DNA from: Asterias amurensis
Taxonomy: Eukaryota > Echinodermata > Asteroidea > Forcipulatida > Asteriidae
Direction: 5' to 3'
NCBI RefSeq assembly: GCF_032118995.1
Contig: NC_092651.1
Location: forward strand, 15,199,349-15,263,348
Length of the DNA stretch: 64,000 bases
Positions 1 through 11,953 of the stretch are shown in pieces (within the stretch, counting starts at the first letter, position 1; each line of letters begins with the position of its first letter). Under the pieces are notes generated by a model. That model was given only the letters and a program-made list of their open reading frames with translations. It was not told where the DNA came from and ran no database searches. Position numbers and translations under genes: made by a program.

Positions 1-316
1 AAACTTGGTAACGAGCAATACAGACAGATTGATAGTATAAAACATAGTGAGAAACGGCTCCCTCTGAGGTGACGTAGTTTTCGAGAAAGAAGTAATTTCT
101 CACTAAAATAATTGAATTGAATACGAGACCTCAGCTGAGGTCCCGAAATCAAGCATCTGAAAGCGCACAACTTCGTGTGACAAGGGTGTTTTATCTTCCA
201 TTGTTCTCTCGCAAGTTCGACGACCAACTCAGTTCACATTTTTCAAAGGTTTGTTATTTTGTGCATAATTATGTTGAGATACACCAAGTGAGAAGGTGTT
301 TATATAGTGTCTTTAA
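1..316 (+). mobile_element. Family A TTAA inverted-repeat element, left end cut by window
   Basis: This is the partial first copy of a family seen about ten times here. The family consensus starts AGGCAGTGGACACTATTGG, ends with its reverse complement, is flanked by TTAA, and has an inner palindrome built on 'cgagacctcag / ctgaggtctcg'. This copy holds the 'aacgag…gagaaacggctccctct' part, the inner palindrome and a degraded right end at 'agtgtctttaa'. No coding capacity is seen. The TTAA target suggests a piggyBac-type non-autonomous element (inference). Confidence 0.75.
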
Positions 317-859
317 GGACTTGTTTTTTCTTTGATCACAGTGATATATAATGTCCCTGCTTATGACCTCATACATAGGTAAACAAGGGACATACAAATA
401 ACAAGACAGGTGCCTTCCAGGTGCTGGGCCTGAAGCATAGACTTAAAAATCTAATCAAAAGTGTTTTGTTTTTGTTTTTCCAATCCCTTATGTTACCATT
501 AAATTCGTTTGTTTTTCTCCTTCACGTAAGCTCCTATTATAATCCTTGCTCCAAAACATAACAAACAAAATTGACATCCAGGGAGTCTAAACAACAACTT
601 ACTCACAACATGTCAAAATTGTCCAACTGAGCGCGTCGTGACTTTTCAATGTATACGTTCATAATGGCCAGCTCATCGAGGCAGCTGAGTTTCTTATGTC
701 ATCATGACGTCACACACCGAGGTTAAGTTGTGTTTTGCGTTGGATGATAAAGTTTGCACAGCCAGATGCTGTTTTGGCTTTTGTACACGACGCACGAAGG
801 TGCTCATGAAAATTATTTATTATTTATAAACTATTTATTTTGACGGGGAGGAATGTATA
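317..859. other. Intergenic, nothing recognised
   Basis: AT-rich sequence with only very short ORFs. I see no coding exon, RNA gene or clear repeat. Confidence 0.6.
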
Positions 860-1127
860 TAAAGGCACTGGACACTATTATGATTGGTAATTACTCAAAA
901 TAATTTTTAGAATAACAACTTATGGGGAGAGGTTGAAAGTACAAAACATTGAGAGAAACGGCTCCCTCTGAATGAACGTAGTTCTTTGAGAAAGAGGTAA
1001 ATTCTCACTCAAATAATAAAATACTTCAGGCCAAAAAGCCTTTTATTATGCATCTGAAAGATCACAGTTTTGTGCAACACTGGTGTTTTCCCCCCATTAT
1101 CCTCTTGCAACTTCGATGACCAATGAG
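860..1127 (+). mobile_element. Family A element, right-truncated
   Basis: It begins with 'aaaggcactggacactatta' and follows the family order (TAATTACTC, 'ggggagaggttga', 'gagaaacggctccctct') up to 'cttcgatgaccaatgag', where it stops. The right terminal repeat is missing. Confidence 0.75.
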
Positions 1128-2925
1128 TAAAAAAAAATCACAGATTCTTCTCTCGAGATTTTGACAGGAAAAAGACAAACAAAACTGACTTTATTTTCCA
1201 AAACAGTGCCACATAAACTGAATAGTCCAGTACAACAATTTGTTTAAGTTGATGATTTTTCTTTTTTTGCTCTCACTTTACTTTTACTTTTGGCATTGTA
1301 TCTCATTAAAAGCACTCTTGCCAACGGGGTTTTATTATACATAAAAAGCTAAAAGCAGTGTTTCTATCTACCTCTGCAAGGATGTATAATTCAAAATTGT
1401 GATCATTCTTTCTCGTCCCCAAAATACTAAAATAGCTCTGCATTGACAGATTGTCAGAAATACCGGCGTGGAATGTAAATATTTAGCTTTAGATTTCCAG
1501 TTTGGGGAGAGAGGATACTTTGTAAGTGTCGTGGGAAAAATTATGTCGTTTATGGCTCCGCAATAAAAGATGGCGCGCATGCAGCCTCCCAATTTAGCCG
1601 ACAAAAAAAGTGGCGCCCCAAAGGGCGCGAAATGAGATGACATCCGGGTCATGATTGACGGTCATTTTGATGACCCTTGACCATTTGCTACAGAATGTAG
1701 GGCCTACATATTACGTGGAGATAATCTTCTGCAGATGATGGCATAAAACAAGATTGATGAACAAAAAGAGGCCAGATTTCAAAAACAGTCATCCACAATT
1801 ATTGTCAAGGTAGCAAAAGTGGTGTGGTGAAATTGAATGGAAATACCGCATACAATGTTGTAATATGTAGGATGTTATCTTTGTTGGGACGTCGGTGGAC
1901 CAACCCCTGACCTATAATCCCCGGTCACCTCTTCCTGTTCATGAAAAATTTGACCAATCAAATTCGGCTATACGGCTACGGCTAGATTTCTGCGTCATCG
2001 TGCGTTGAGGTATAGGACATCCTTAGCCACACCCTTGGCAATAGTGGTAGCCGTAGCTGTAGCCACAAAATTCGGACACTTTAGCTTCGTAGCGAAATCT
2101 ATTGCAAAGAATTATTGTCGTTCTTTGCCTTGAACTAAAACAGGGCTTGATTGCAACAATCTTCTTGCGTTGGTTTCAAAAGATCATTAGCCACGGAGCC
2201 TCATCGTGTTTGTACCACATGTTATGATGTTTGTGCACATTGTGCCGACTGCCAAGGCTCATGAATTACGCCAGAGATATGCCTTCCAAAATCACCTTTG
2301 ACCTCCCATTTATTGCACATGGCCTTCATGGTCCAGGAGATTCGCAGTTAAATCTGACGTGCATGTGCATCCTATACATGTCTTAACCCTTGCGGATAAA
2401 GACATGGGACAAGTCTAACCGTCGTCGAGCAGAGCGAAGATGTTATCCGCCGCGACAACATCACAAGAGGGCGTCAACATTGTACTTGGTTCGTGGATTT
2501 TGTGTAAGCCTACGTTTCTTCTTATTTGTACGATGGTAGGTTGCGCCAAATAAACTCACTGCGAATTGAAATTGTCGAACCGGGTTTAAATTTCAGTGTG
2601 ACAATGCATTTAAAGAATGAAGCTATTGAACAAAATAATCGCTTAATAACAACAAAAAAAGTTAGGCCTATGAACAATTTGAAAGAGAGCAGAGTTGCGC
2701 GGTGAAAGCGTACTGGGACCATACCCCGAGGTCCGAGCCATGGCAACCCCGCTCTGCTAATTTCAATATGTATTGGATTTTGCAAACAAAAAGACATACC
2801 TTAACAAGTTCATCAGTTCATCCTTGCACAGGTTACTGTTGCCCAAAACCTCGCCCTGTTAAATTATAATTTGTAAGGTTTTTAATAATTATTTCAAAGA
2901 GAAATCGAGCAATTGTTACTTATTA
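1128..2925. other. Intergenic, mostly anonymous
   Basis: No convincing exon on either strand. It contains one imperfect inverted repeat at about 1958-2083, listed separately. The short ORFs here lack recognisable domains and plausible splice partners. Confidence 0.55.
1958..2083. repeat. Imperfect inverted repeat with GGCTACGGC arms
   Basis: The left arm reads 'aattcggctatacggctacggcta' in part and the right arm 'tagccgtagctgtagcc…aaaatt', which is its rough reverse complement, with about 70 bp between. It resembles a small decayed MITE. No family name is offered. Confidence 0.4.
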
Positions 2926-3310
2926 ACGACACTGGTAATTGTCAAAGGCCAGTCGTCCCACTTGGTGTATCTCAACATATTATGCATAAAATAACGAAAA
3001 AATATGTTAAATTTGAGCTCAATTGGTCGTCGAAGTTGCGAGATAATAATGAAACAAAAAACACCCTTAACCTTTATCACACGAAGTTGTGTGCTTTTAG
3101 ATGCTTGATTTCCAGACCTCAAATTCTATTCTGAGGTCTCGAAATCAAATCCGTGGAAAATTACTTCTTTCTCAAAAATTACTTCACTTCAGCGGGAGCC
3201 GTTTCTCACAATGTTTTATACTCTCAACCTCTCCCCATTATTCGTTACCAAGTAAGGTTTTATGCTAATAATTATTTTGGGTAATTACCAATAGTGTCCC
3301 TTGCCTTTAA
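2926..3310 (-). mobile_element. Family A element, near full length
   Basis: Reverse-oriented copy running from 'ggtaattgtcaaaggcc' to 'gtgtcccttgcctttaa'. It includes the inner palindrome around 3110-3150. The left terminal repeat is eroded. Confidence 0.8.
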
Positions 3311-3920
3311 TGACAAAGTCTAAGCAACATGAGTGACACAGTAGTGTAAAAAGTGAAAAAAAGAAAAAAAAAGGGAAAAAAAGGCTTTCAACCCGGAAGA
3401 GAAGTTGACATCGCGAACCCAATGGGCAACCCAAGTCACGATGTAATTAAATAAAAGCCCGGGTTGTAAGTGTGCCATAACTCTTCATTGTACAATACAT
3501 TATCGTAAATTTAGGCGAGCTAAATTATTGCTGCCTTATTTAATGCGGTTGTAGTTGTGGCGGTGTGATTTATATAGGATTACGAATACTAAATTTGAAA
3601 CCTTTATATTCAACAATAAGCACACTTTATGTCAATTTGTAGAGGGAAGCGTCGTGAATCTTCCAGCAATATTATAAGTAAGGATGAAACCCTAACATTT
3701 ATAGTCGAAAATGTCACTTTGGGTGAAACATTTCCCAGGATGGTATAAAGTCACATTCGAAAAATTGTATGTATCTGAAAATCTACACACACAAAACAAC
3801 ACCCTAAAACACACACAAACAAAACCCGCAACAGCTGAATTCGGTTTTGTTTTACAACCAACGTTGATGACAATGTGTTTGCTGAAAATAGTGTGCACGG
3901 TTAAATTGAATAAAATACAA
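3311..3920. other. Intergenic between two family A copies
   Basis: A-rich tract at 3355-3385 and then anonymous AT-rich DNA. The two ~70-residue ORFs on opposite strands near 3700-3920 have no recognisable features. Confidence 0.5.
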
Positions 3921-4292
3921 TGTTGGTAATTGTCAAAGACCAGTCATCTCACTTGGTGTATCTCAACATAATATGCATAAAATAACAAACCTGTGAAGAT
4001 TTGAGCTCGATTGATCGTCAAAGTTGCGAGATAATAATGAAAGAAAAAACACCTTGTCACACGAAGTTGGTGTGCTTTCAGATGCTTGATTTCGAGACCT
4101 CAAATTCTAAATCTGAGGTCTCGAAATCAAATTCGTGAAAAATTACTTCTTTCTCGAAAACTATGGCACTTCAGAGGGAGCCGTTTCCCACAATGTTTTA
4201 TACCATCAACCTCTCCCCATTACTCTTCACCAAGTAAGGTTTTATGCTAATAATTATTTTGAGTAATTACCAAGAGTGTCCACTGCCTTTAA
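3921..4292 (-). mobile_element. Family A element
   Basis: Runs from 'tgttggtaattgtcaaagacc' to 'gtgtccactgcctttaa' with the central 'gagacctcaaattctaa…ctgaggtctcg' palindrome. The outermost left bases are lost. Confidence 0.8.
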
Positions 4293-5566
4293 GAGAATAA
4301 TTCCACGTGGCTGTGTTTCTCACTTTGAAGTATAGGCCTAGTTTACAGAACTCCGGTCGGAGCAACTCCCAGACTCCCAAGCGAGCGTTTGTGTTACAGG
4401 GCGTTCTTGTCTTTTAAACATAATTGCACCCGTCAACCCGTACAAATAGAGTGATGGAGATGCCCCAAAACGCACTGCTGAAGTGCAAAATAAAGGCCAT
4501 GTTCACGAGGCAATTTACTGGCAACCGGCTCCAGGCAAACTCCAAGAAGAAAGGCCATTTATATTTGAGTGTTGAAACAGTTTTCTTGTGCATATTACTC
4601 ATGACTGTGCTACCTATCCTGTAGCATGCACTGCATTTTGTTGCCTCCGAGCTCCAAGTTGTCTGTAAAAATTGCCTCGTGTGACAAGGTCCTAATTCTG
4701 TTTTCCCCAAACATGGACGACAAACATAGTCTGGCCATCTGGTACCCTATATAGTTATCATTACAGAGAATACAGGATACCAAACCAAGATGGCCGCGGT
4801 AAGGAATTCCTGCTAATAAATAAGACAAGATGAATGTCGAGTTTGTTTCTATTGTGCAATAACATGTGACATTGTATGAAAACAAAATATCCAAGTCAAT
4901 AAAAATGAGAGAAAGATGTAATTTGACATTCCGCTGACAAGCAGATACGCTAAAATAACTACGCTGACAACATTCTCAGACTGCTGTTTATATGGGTAAC
5001 TGTCATTCCAGATTTCGGTGCCACTTAATAAGGTGACAGCACCTACTACCATCAACGGAATCTCAATTGGGTTCGGAAACAGTCGATTGTGTTATAAGAT
5101 TAAGCGATTTAATATCAATCCACCGTTCCTATAATGATGCTGTCCATTCGAGTATTCGCGCCGATACGAAACTCATAGCCTGGTTTGATCCTCCAAAGAG
5201 CTATGGACTGACTACTAAATGCAAAGTAAGTGTGGGTTTTCAGGCTAGGGGAAACGTACGTCAAAGCAAGCTTATTGGATGTTTACCTCTTGAGGGAGGT
5301 TTGAGCACGTGAGTGGGATTCTAATCTGTACTACGCGCCATTGGATGGTCATTCTTTGCATCTGAGCAGGGAAACATATTTATCTTCTGGTTAATGAGGA
5401 ATATTACAACTGTTTGTGCTCTGGATGTCGAACGGGACTGTTCAGCTGGTGAAATATCGGACATTATAGTCGAGGCATCTCGCATCACAACTAGCCCACT
5501 GTGATACAACTTCATGGGCAGCGTGCCCAGACTGTTCTCAGTACACACAAATCGAATGTTATGGAT
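4293..5566. other. Intergenic, nothing firmly recognised
   Basis: Several 60-98 residue ORFs occur on both strands but overlap one another and lack motifs. A hydrophobic minus-strand ORF at 4849-5055 was considered and rejected. Confidence 0.45.
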
Positions 5567-5680
5567 ACATCTGCTAGTTCCATCGCACGACAGTGGACTG
5601 TGTTATTGATCCAGCTCCAGGCATTAACAATCTCGGTTTTTAGCCTTGCTGAGTATTGTTGTCCGTTCAATGTATAATCA
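5567..5680 (+). mobile_element. Possible decayed LINE reverse transcriptase tail
   Basis: One plus-strand frame reads …SIARQWT…QALTISVFSLAEYCCP. The stretch ALxxSVxSxAEYCxP is typical of the region behind the RT core in jockey/CR1-like LINEs. The match is short and frame-limited, and no 3' tail is seen, so this is a weak call. Confidence 0.35.
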
Positions 5681-5898
5681 GGCAATGTATACATCAATTG
5701 AATGACAATTATATGGTAATTTTCTTCACCCAGTAACGAAATTTCAAAACGACCACCTATGGATGTTTACACCTTTAACTTTCAGTTGAAAAAAGCTACA
5801 CTCAAAATTGAACGTGACTCTTTAGCCACAGTACAGCTAGAGCAACATTCCTATAGGCATAACAACACCTGTCTTCGAAACGTTCGCAGACGCCCACC

Positions 5899-6927
5899 AT
5901 GACGGATTTAAACACAACAACTAGTGTAACGGTGGTCGTCCCGGCACTGTCTTACTTGGAGCGGCAGATCTTCGCAACTCTCCTCGGTGCCATAGCCGTG
6001 ACCGGCCTCATCGGTAACGGCGTAGTCATCCTCGCCGTGTTTATGTCCAGGAAACTCCGTCGCTGCGTCACCAATGCCTTCGTGGCGAGTCTAAGCATGG
6101 CCGACCTGGCCGCCTGTCTGAGCATGCCTTGGACTATGGTGAGCTTCCTACACCCCGGTACCGTCTGGCCACTACCCGACGCCTTATGCATGATGGGTGG
6201 CTTCGGTCTCATCATGTCCGTCGGTTGTAGCATCATCACCCTGGCGATGATCGCTCTGAACCGTCTGCTCTTAGTGACGCTCCCCAGACTCACCTACAAG
6301 AGAATCTACACCCCAATCAAGACTGCCCTCATGCTCCTACTCAGCTGGCTAGTGCCGGTGTCCATCGCCTCGGTGCCCCTCTTTACCGACTTGGGGCAGC
6401 TTGGCTACAGCGCTCGTACCACAAGCTGCACCCGGAACTCCTCCCATCCAAAGGCTGGTGCATTGAATATCTTCATTGCTATGACACTCTATCCAGTGCC
6501 ATGTCTCATCATTATTGTCTGCTACACAAGGCTGTATTTATTCACTAGGAAGCACTCTAATATTATCATACACGACCACAACACACCAGAAAGGTCACGA
6601 GGAGTAAGACGCCACCATCTAGGGGCTTGGAGGGTACACATCTCCAAACGCCACATCCGTGTCACCAAGAACATGCTGTACGTGGTGTTGGTCTTCGGTA
6701 CCCTCGTCACGCCGTACGGGGTGACCCTACTCTTCTCAGACAACACCCGAGCCCTGCCGTACACAGCGGTCCTTCTCAGCTTTAACAGTTGCGTGAATCC
6801 CTTCATATACGCCACGAAACACCCCGATTTCAAGACGGTCATCGTGTGCATCTTATCATGTCGCTGGGGAAATATTCCAGGTGGTATAAGAATGTTTCGA
6901 TCTGCAGTTCATCCTCTGAACATTTAG
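5899..6927 (+). CDS. Class A (rhodopsin-like) GPCR, melatonin/moody-like orphan type, intronless
   Basis: Predicted seven-helix receptor of 342 residues in the plasma membrane, read from a single exon. The start has an excellent context (cccaccATGa). Helices lie near residues 26-50, 58-83, 96-120, 139-161, 187-210, 258-280 and 286-306. Family landmarks are GN at 39-40 (N1.50), D69 in helix 2, C97 paired with C177 in loop 2, W150 in helix 4, and NPFIY at 300-304. NRL at 121-123 replaces the usual DRY, and helix 6 reads VFGTLVTPYG without the CWxP switch. Both departures are common in melatonin/moody/GPR84-like orphans. N-glycosylation sequons are at N5 and N180. The tail begins HPDFKTVIVCILSCRW, which I recall from echinoderm members. 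Ligand and G protein are unknown. Intronless orphan GPCRs of this kind are often recent expansions (inference). Confidence 0.93.
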   Translation: MTDLNTTTSVTVVVPALSYLERQIFATLLGAIAVTGLIGNGVVILAVFMSRKLRRCVTNAFVASLSMADLAACLSMPWTMVSFLHPGTVWPLPDALCMMGGFGLIMSVGCSIITLAMIALNRLLLVTLPRLTYKRIYTPIKTALMLLLSWLVPVSIASVPLFTDLGQLGYSARTTSCTRNSSHPKAGALNIFIAMTLYPVPCLIIIVCYTRLYLFTRKHSNIIIHDHNTPERSRGVRRHHLGAWRVHISKRHIRVTKNMLYVVLVFGTLVTPYGVTLLFSDNTRALPYTAVLLSFNSCVNPFIYATKHPDFKTVIVCILSCRWGNIPGGIRMFRSAVHPLNI

Positions 6928-7768
6928 GATTCGGGATATTGGATATTATGGTTTTGCCCATACAGCACTTCGCGCTTGTTCAAATTTCCATTGGTAAAAA
7001 TTTATCAGAAAACTGCTGCAGTTTTTCGGATCTGCCTATATTATGCTAGCTGCAATTAACCTCGTTCCCAGTCATGTATGGCTATGCCACCCCCCCCCCC
7101 CCCCCACCTACACAATGCCTTGCTCGAGAGGTACCGATACCGTGCGCTGCCCACAGTGAGGCTGGGCTATAGCCGCCATCTTTGCAATAAACCGATAACG
7201 AGACGCACATATTTGAAGCGCAGCCCACGGATTTGGCCAATGAACGTCCTCCTTGTTGACCTCTGAGCGACGATGTGCATAAAAAGGTTGATTTGAACCA
7301 GTCCTCTATTCGATGGAAATGGTTTTCACGGGTCAGAATGTACCGCCGAATTTGTTATTCAACCAGTGCGTCTTCATTTTGTATCCCTTTGAGGGTCTCT
7401 TTAGAAAAAGGTGAAGACTTTCCATGACTCATTTTATTGGGTCAGTTCAGTGAGAAACAAAAACGGTTGGTTAACGAAACGGTCCAGAATGTGCGTTTTG
7501 AATGACTACCAGTAATTCAATTTAGTTTAAAAAGATATATCACAAGTGACTTGCAACCAGTATTCCCATCTTGCTTATGGGAAGAATACATTACTGGCAC
7601 TGCATATGTATTGGTTCTGTATGGGTTAACAATTAATTTAATGTTCCATGTTGCTGCCGCATTGCGCAAAAAGTAAACGTATTTTTTGTTGAAAAAGGGG
7701 AAGTCGGGTGATGGAGGGCCTCATTGGGTACTGGTTCGGCATATTTTGTTTATGAAATGCATAATTAT

Positions 7769-7774
7769 AATAAA
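7769..7774 (+). promoter_or_regulatory. Candidate polyadenylation signal for the GPCR
   Basis: AATAAA lies about 840 bases after the GPCR stop on the same strand. Hexamers of this kind are frequent by chance in AT-rich DNA, so this is only a candidate. Confidence 0.25.
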
Positions 7775-8194
7775 TAAACACATATAAAGATAAGGACAAC
7801 TTTCAGAATATGGTTTTGTAATATAAGCAGTTAACCGTTTTCCATGTTCAATAATGAACATGCAGAAGCATTTGTAAAAAGTGTTTTAACGTTTCATTTC
7901 TTATGGAGAAATCTTGATACTTTTCATTGATTTGTAAACAACAAATTCAAGGCATTTCTGTCACCTCGTACCCTTTTTTAAAATGTTGACAATCTGATAA
8001 AAACGATAACATACAAAAAGTAATTGACAAGCTTCTTTTTTAATGCGTATAGATGTATATAAAACACAATCAAACTGACGTTGACTTCGTTAGAAAACAA
8101 ACATAGTTTACTATTTTAACTATTAACATTGGTATATACATATTCATCATTATCACAAGAGTGAAAACAATAATCTCACACCAGAGGTATAATG

Positions 8195-8405
8195 CCCGTC
8201 AAAGTGCTTTACAACTCCTGTGGAGTATGTAGCACCGGTAGCAGTGGGAACACAGGTTGCTACATGCACCCATTTCAATACTCCTGTGTGGAGAGAAGCA
8301 ATTAAAGTGTCTTGCTCAACGACACGAGTGTCACGACTGAGCTTTGAGCTTTACACTCCACTGACTCTGCCAAGATGTGCTAGATCGCTCGGCCACGACA
8401 CTTCA
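8195..8405 (-). mobile_element. tRNA-Ser-like SINE fragment (SINE family S2)
   Basis: Read on the minus strand, the head 'agtgtcgtggccgagcgatc' and the later 'gtgtcgttgagcaagacac' match the S2 family seen better at 61238-61400 and 52882-53165. The tail is truncated. Confidence 0.55.
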
Positions 8406-8870
8406 TCATTGGGCAAAATAGGTTTAAAAACAATATTTCAACAAAACGATATTAATTAAGGTACGTGTACTAATTTTCTGCAGTTGGGCCTACGTTTTAA
8501 CATAAATATTTAGGCCTACCTCACTTTATACCAATATTATACATAAAATAAAACTTGTGTACAATATATGAGTAATTATAATAGCCGTTTCCACCATACA
8601 ATTTATAAAATCAATCTTGAAAATACTACCCATAAATACTTCGCAATTATAGTGCATCATCTTAAGAGCTACTCTGCAGTAGGATACTTGCCACAATTTA
8701 TAAATAAACCATAACACCTAAATTAAGTACACTTCAAACGAAATTCTAAATGAGTACCTTGTCATTGGAATGAAAAATCAAAATATCAGGGGGGCAACCT
8801 TTGACATGCACAAAACATGTGACAATTATTGTCAATCATTGTATTTGTTTATTTTTGCATGCAGTGCTCT

Positions 8871-9066
8871 GGGCCCAATTCCTCAAAGCTGTTTTTAGCA
8901 GAAAATACTGATTGGGCAAATTTCTTTGCTGAACAAAAACTGAGTGGGGCATCAGTCACAATATAAACTTCATGTAATCTTGGCTGATAACCTGTTTCTG
9001 TTAAGTAGTACTTTTCTGTGCTTAGCGAGTTTTTTTTGTGCACACAGGCTTTATGAAATTGGGCCC
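8871..9066. mobile_element. Family D inverted-repeat element
   Basis: Bounded by GGGCCCAATT…at the left and AAATTGGGCCC at the right. The inner 'gctgtttttagcag…aaatttctttgctgaacaaaaactgagtgggg' is shared by about a dozen copies in the window. Non-coding MITE-like family. Confidence 0.75.
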
Positions 9067-9198
9067 TGATGATCAAAAAGAGGCTTCGGTTAGATTTTAG
9101 TCTGACTCCCTAAGTCCATTTTTTGTCCTTGATCTTTATGGTTTGGCAAAGCTGATTACAGTTGGTGACAAAGTTTAATTTCAACTGGAGGTCATAGG

Positions 9199-10128
9199 TC
9201 ATTTGCAGAAGTATGTTTTATCCATCCTCTTCATCACCTTCCGCTGTATTGTTGGTTGGGACAAGATGGGAGGGACTAGACCCATCGAGACAAGAAACAC
9301 GGGACTTGACGAAGCACGCAGCCCCATTCGAAGGTCCCTCCGTTGTGGACAGTGGACCGGTATAAGTTGCCCAACACCAGAGGCGTGGCTCATTGCAGGT
9401 TGCCTGATGACGTCCTGGGAGGGAGGAAACGATTGCCGTGTTGTTGGGTTCTCTCGCCTGATGCTGGGACCCCGGTAATGATTGGTCGAAAGAGGTCGCT
9501 GTCTGGCCTGTCCTCCTACGTCTTGTTCAATATGAGGTTTCAGATGGGATGCCCATTTGGTGAAGAGAAGCGATTCAGTCCTGTCGCAAAAAAAAATTGC
9601 ATAGGGGTATGACGTCACTAAAAAAGAACCATATTCTGTTTAAAAAAAACCTCAAAACTTGTTGTGGCATGGAATGGCTTTTCACATTACACTATTTTTT
9701 AAAGAAAGGAAACGAGTAAATGAGATGGGCCCATCTATACATTTAGTAGCTTAAAGGGAAATCCGAACTGGCAGAAATATTAACGTCATTTTTTTGACGG
9801 AGATGTTTTGTTGAGCAAAAATTTCCAGCTCATACCTCACTACTCGGCACAAAACCTTAGTTGAAATCTGAGGTGAAAGCAGACATATTGACGTCGTTCA
9901 TGTTTCCTTTCTTAAAGTTTCGAAGCCAAGACGCATTCACCTGTTTCTCAGCTTCATCTTCCGGTAGATTTCTTCCTCAGGTTGGATGAGATAAAGAGGG
10001 AAAAGAGAGTCGAATTCCTTGGCCATCCTCCTACTGGTCGTATCCCCACACGCCTGCACATCTGATGCACCCCGAGTAGGTCTAGACCGATGGTTGAACT
10101 TTCTTAAACTTCCGCTTTCTTTCTCCAT
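9199..10128 (-). CDS. Probable two-exon gene of unknown function
   Basis: Exon 1 is 9941-10128 and exon 2 is 9580-9199 on the minus strand, giving 189 residues. Exon 1 starts MEKESGSLRKFNHRS and ends at donor CAG|GTGAAT. Exon 2 follows a strong acceptor (a run of T, then GCGACAG) and reads RTESLLFTKWASHLKPHIEQ to a stop after KRMDKTYFCK. The junction keeps the frame (AG|G, Arg 63), and exon 2 is open for 127 codons. The product is basic and proline-rich (PTTRQSFPPSQD) with no signal peptide or membrane helix apparent. I do not recognise the family. It lies between the GPCR and the FAM47E-like gene. Support is the open frame plus in-phase splice sites. It could instead be part of a larger gene or a chance pair. 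Confidence 0.5.
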
Positions 10129-11709
10129 GATGGTTATTTGACCTTGACGGTTGGATTTTACAAAGAGAAGATTGACAAGATCTTGTTGTTATTATTGATA
10201 CCATAGGAAGCAATTGCTTGGGCAAGAAGTGCCCCTGCAAACTTGTGCAACTCTTGAGCCCCCTAAAATGTTCAACTGCGTAGTTTCAACACTGTGTGAC
10301 ATCGTCAGTAATGCATAATTGTTAATAGTAATACAAAACCTCCTTCAAAAATATGAAATTACCAGTCACTTTAAAGATAAAAGGGGGTCTACTAAATGAC
10401 CATTGGCGTTATCCACCCCCCCCCCCCCCCCACTAAACCGGTAGGCCTAAGATACGATTTGTTAGTGAGGTATAATTTTAGTCACGCTGGAGATTTCATG
10501 ATATTTAGTAATAAAGAATGTTCTTCGTACCTTCTTGGTTCAGCAGTTTCCCGTCCAAGTTGCGTATTTCAAGAAAAACGTTCAAACCGAAAGTGAACCA
10601 CCAACCGCTGAGTTTTCTGTTGATATCCGCAATTTGAAAGCGCGCCAAAGGGAGTGAAAATCCGCGCGTACACAAACAGCACAAGGAACGCGTTTTGCGC
10701 TGGCGTAAAGCTCGACCACAGCGACTACAACTGGGTGTCGGCCCAGTATTTCATGAAGACTTTGTAAGCAAAACATGTAGATATAACATGGCCCAATGCT
10801 GGCTGCGGGCCAGTACCGTTTTGCTCATTGGCCCTATATTGGCCCAATGCTGGCCCGATGTTGGCCCAATATTGGCTTAATGTTGGCCCCGGTATTGACC
10901 CAATGTTAATGTTAATGTCATTTTTGTTACGATTACCAGAGCAGGGTTTCAACTAGCCAGCTTGTGGTGGCGGGGGGGGGGGGGTATTTTTTGTAATTGT
11001 TAAGACATAAAGTAAGAGTAATAAAATCTAATAACAGAGATCGGTTACATTAATTAATTTATTTTATCTTGATGGTCAGTGACACACATTTTATTTAGTT
11101 ATCAATGAATATTTTATTACAATTTATACACAAGTTTAGGAAATTTTATATTTACAATTTAATGGAAGCATTGCGATACATGTATTAAGGCGTTGATATT
11201 AAGGCGTTGTCATCGCTAATAATTATTTCACTGGGCAGTTCCAGGAGTTGACTTTGAGCGCTTTATGCACAAGCCAACCGTGCCACCCATATGGGCCTAT
11301 GTGATAAAGCTCTCTAAGAACTCCGCATCACTAGAATGAACAAACCTTACAATAGACTTGTGTTTCTCTATGCAGTTAGATATGTTAAGGCATAACGACA
11401 TAGTGTTGGCCGGGGGAAGTCTGGGTGTCTTTTGGACACCCTGTTGTAAATATATTGTAAATAAACAGTTTGGACACACAGTTCCAACATTTCCAGTTAA
11501 CTTGGATACCATTATTTACCAAATCCTGGCTAAAACCCTGTGTTGAAGAGTGCCTAACTCTTTTCTTTCCAACCTCAATATAGTTCAATTTGTTTAAAAT
11601 TCTAGACTTCATTTACAAAAAAACACAAACGACCTTGCCTTTGTCAAAAAGAGATTCCAGGCCAGAAAATAACTAATTGGGGGAGATTTAGATCAAATTA
11701 TCCGGGCCA
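10129..11709. other. Intergenic, with C- and G-runs and a degenerate TTGGCCC repeat
   Basis: Poly-C near 10417-10431, poly-G near 10972-10984 and a degenerate short repeat at 10788-10905. Otherwise AT-rich and anonymous. No convincing exon. Confidence 0.5.
10788..10905. repeat. Degenerate TTGGCCCAAT tandem motif
   Basis: The motif TTGGCCCAAT/TTGGCCCGAT and close variants recurs at least six times in about 115 bases. The unit is itself nearly palindromic (TTGGCCCAATATTGGC). Confidence 0.6.
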
Positions 11710-11953
11710 GGGGCCAATTTCATAGAGCTGCTTAAGCAAAAAAATTGCTTAAGCACGAAAATACCTCGCTTGTTTTTCACATGTTACTGGCAAAAATTTC
11801 ATGCCACATACATTGCTTGTGACTGGTATTTAGCTGTTGTTTACTTAGCATAACAATTGAGTGGAGTCTTGGCCGGTAATCTGATTTTACTAAGCAAGGA
11901 TTTTTTTGCTTAAGCAAAATTTTGTGCTTAAGCAGCTGTATGAAATTGGGCCC
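11710..11953. mobile_element. Family D inverted-repeat element
   Basis: Starts GGGCCAATTTCATAGAGCTG and ends with its complement, 'agctgtatgaaattgggccc'. The interior is built on 'cttaagcaaaaa' repeats. Confidence 0.8.

Larger units (their letters stand above)
6928..9198. other. Intergenic region 3' of the GPCR
   Basis: Contains a poly-C run at about 7087-7105, a possible AATAAA at 7769-7774, a SINE fragment near 8195-8405 and a family D element at 8871-9066. No further exon was recognised. Confidence 0.6.

Noticed and set aside
4849-5055. Hydrophobic 68-residue minus-strand ORF
   Set aside because: One or two membrane-like stretches but no motif, no partner exon, and AT-rich DNA produces such frames by chance.
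5067-5312. 81-residue plus-strand ORF
   Set aside because: No recognisable domain and no splice partner; it may be part of the decayed LINE region.
5952-6851. Minus-strand ORFs of 113 and 109 residues
   Set aside because: Antisense shadows of the GPCR, whose plus frame has all family motifs.
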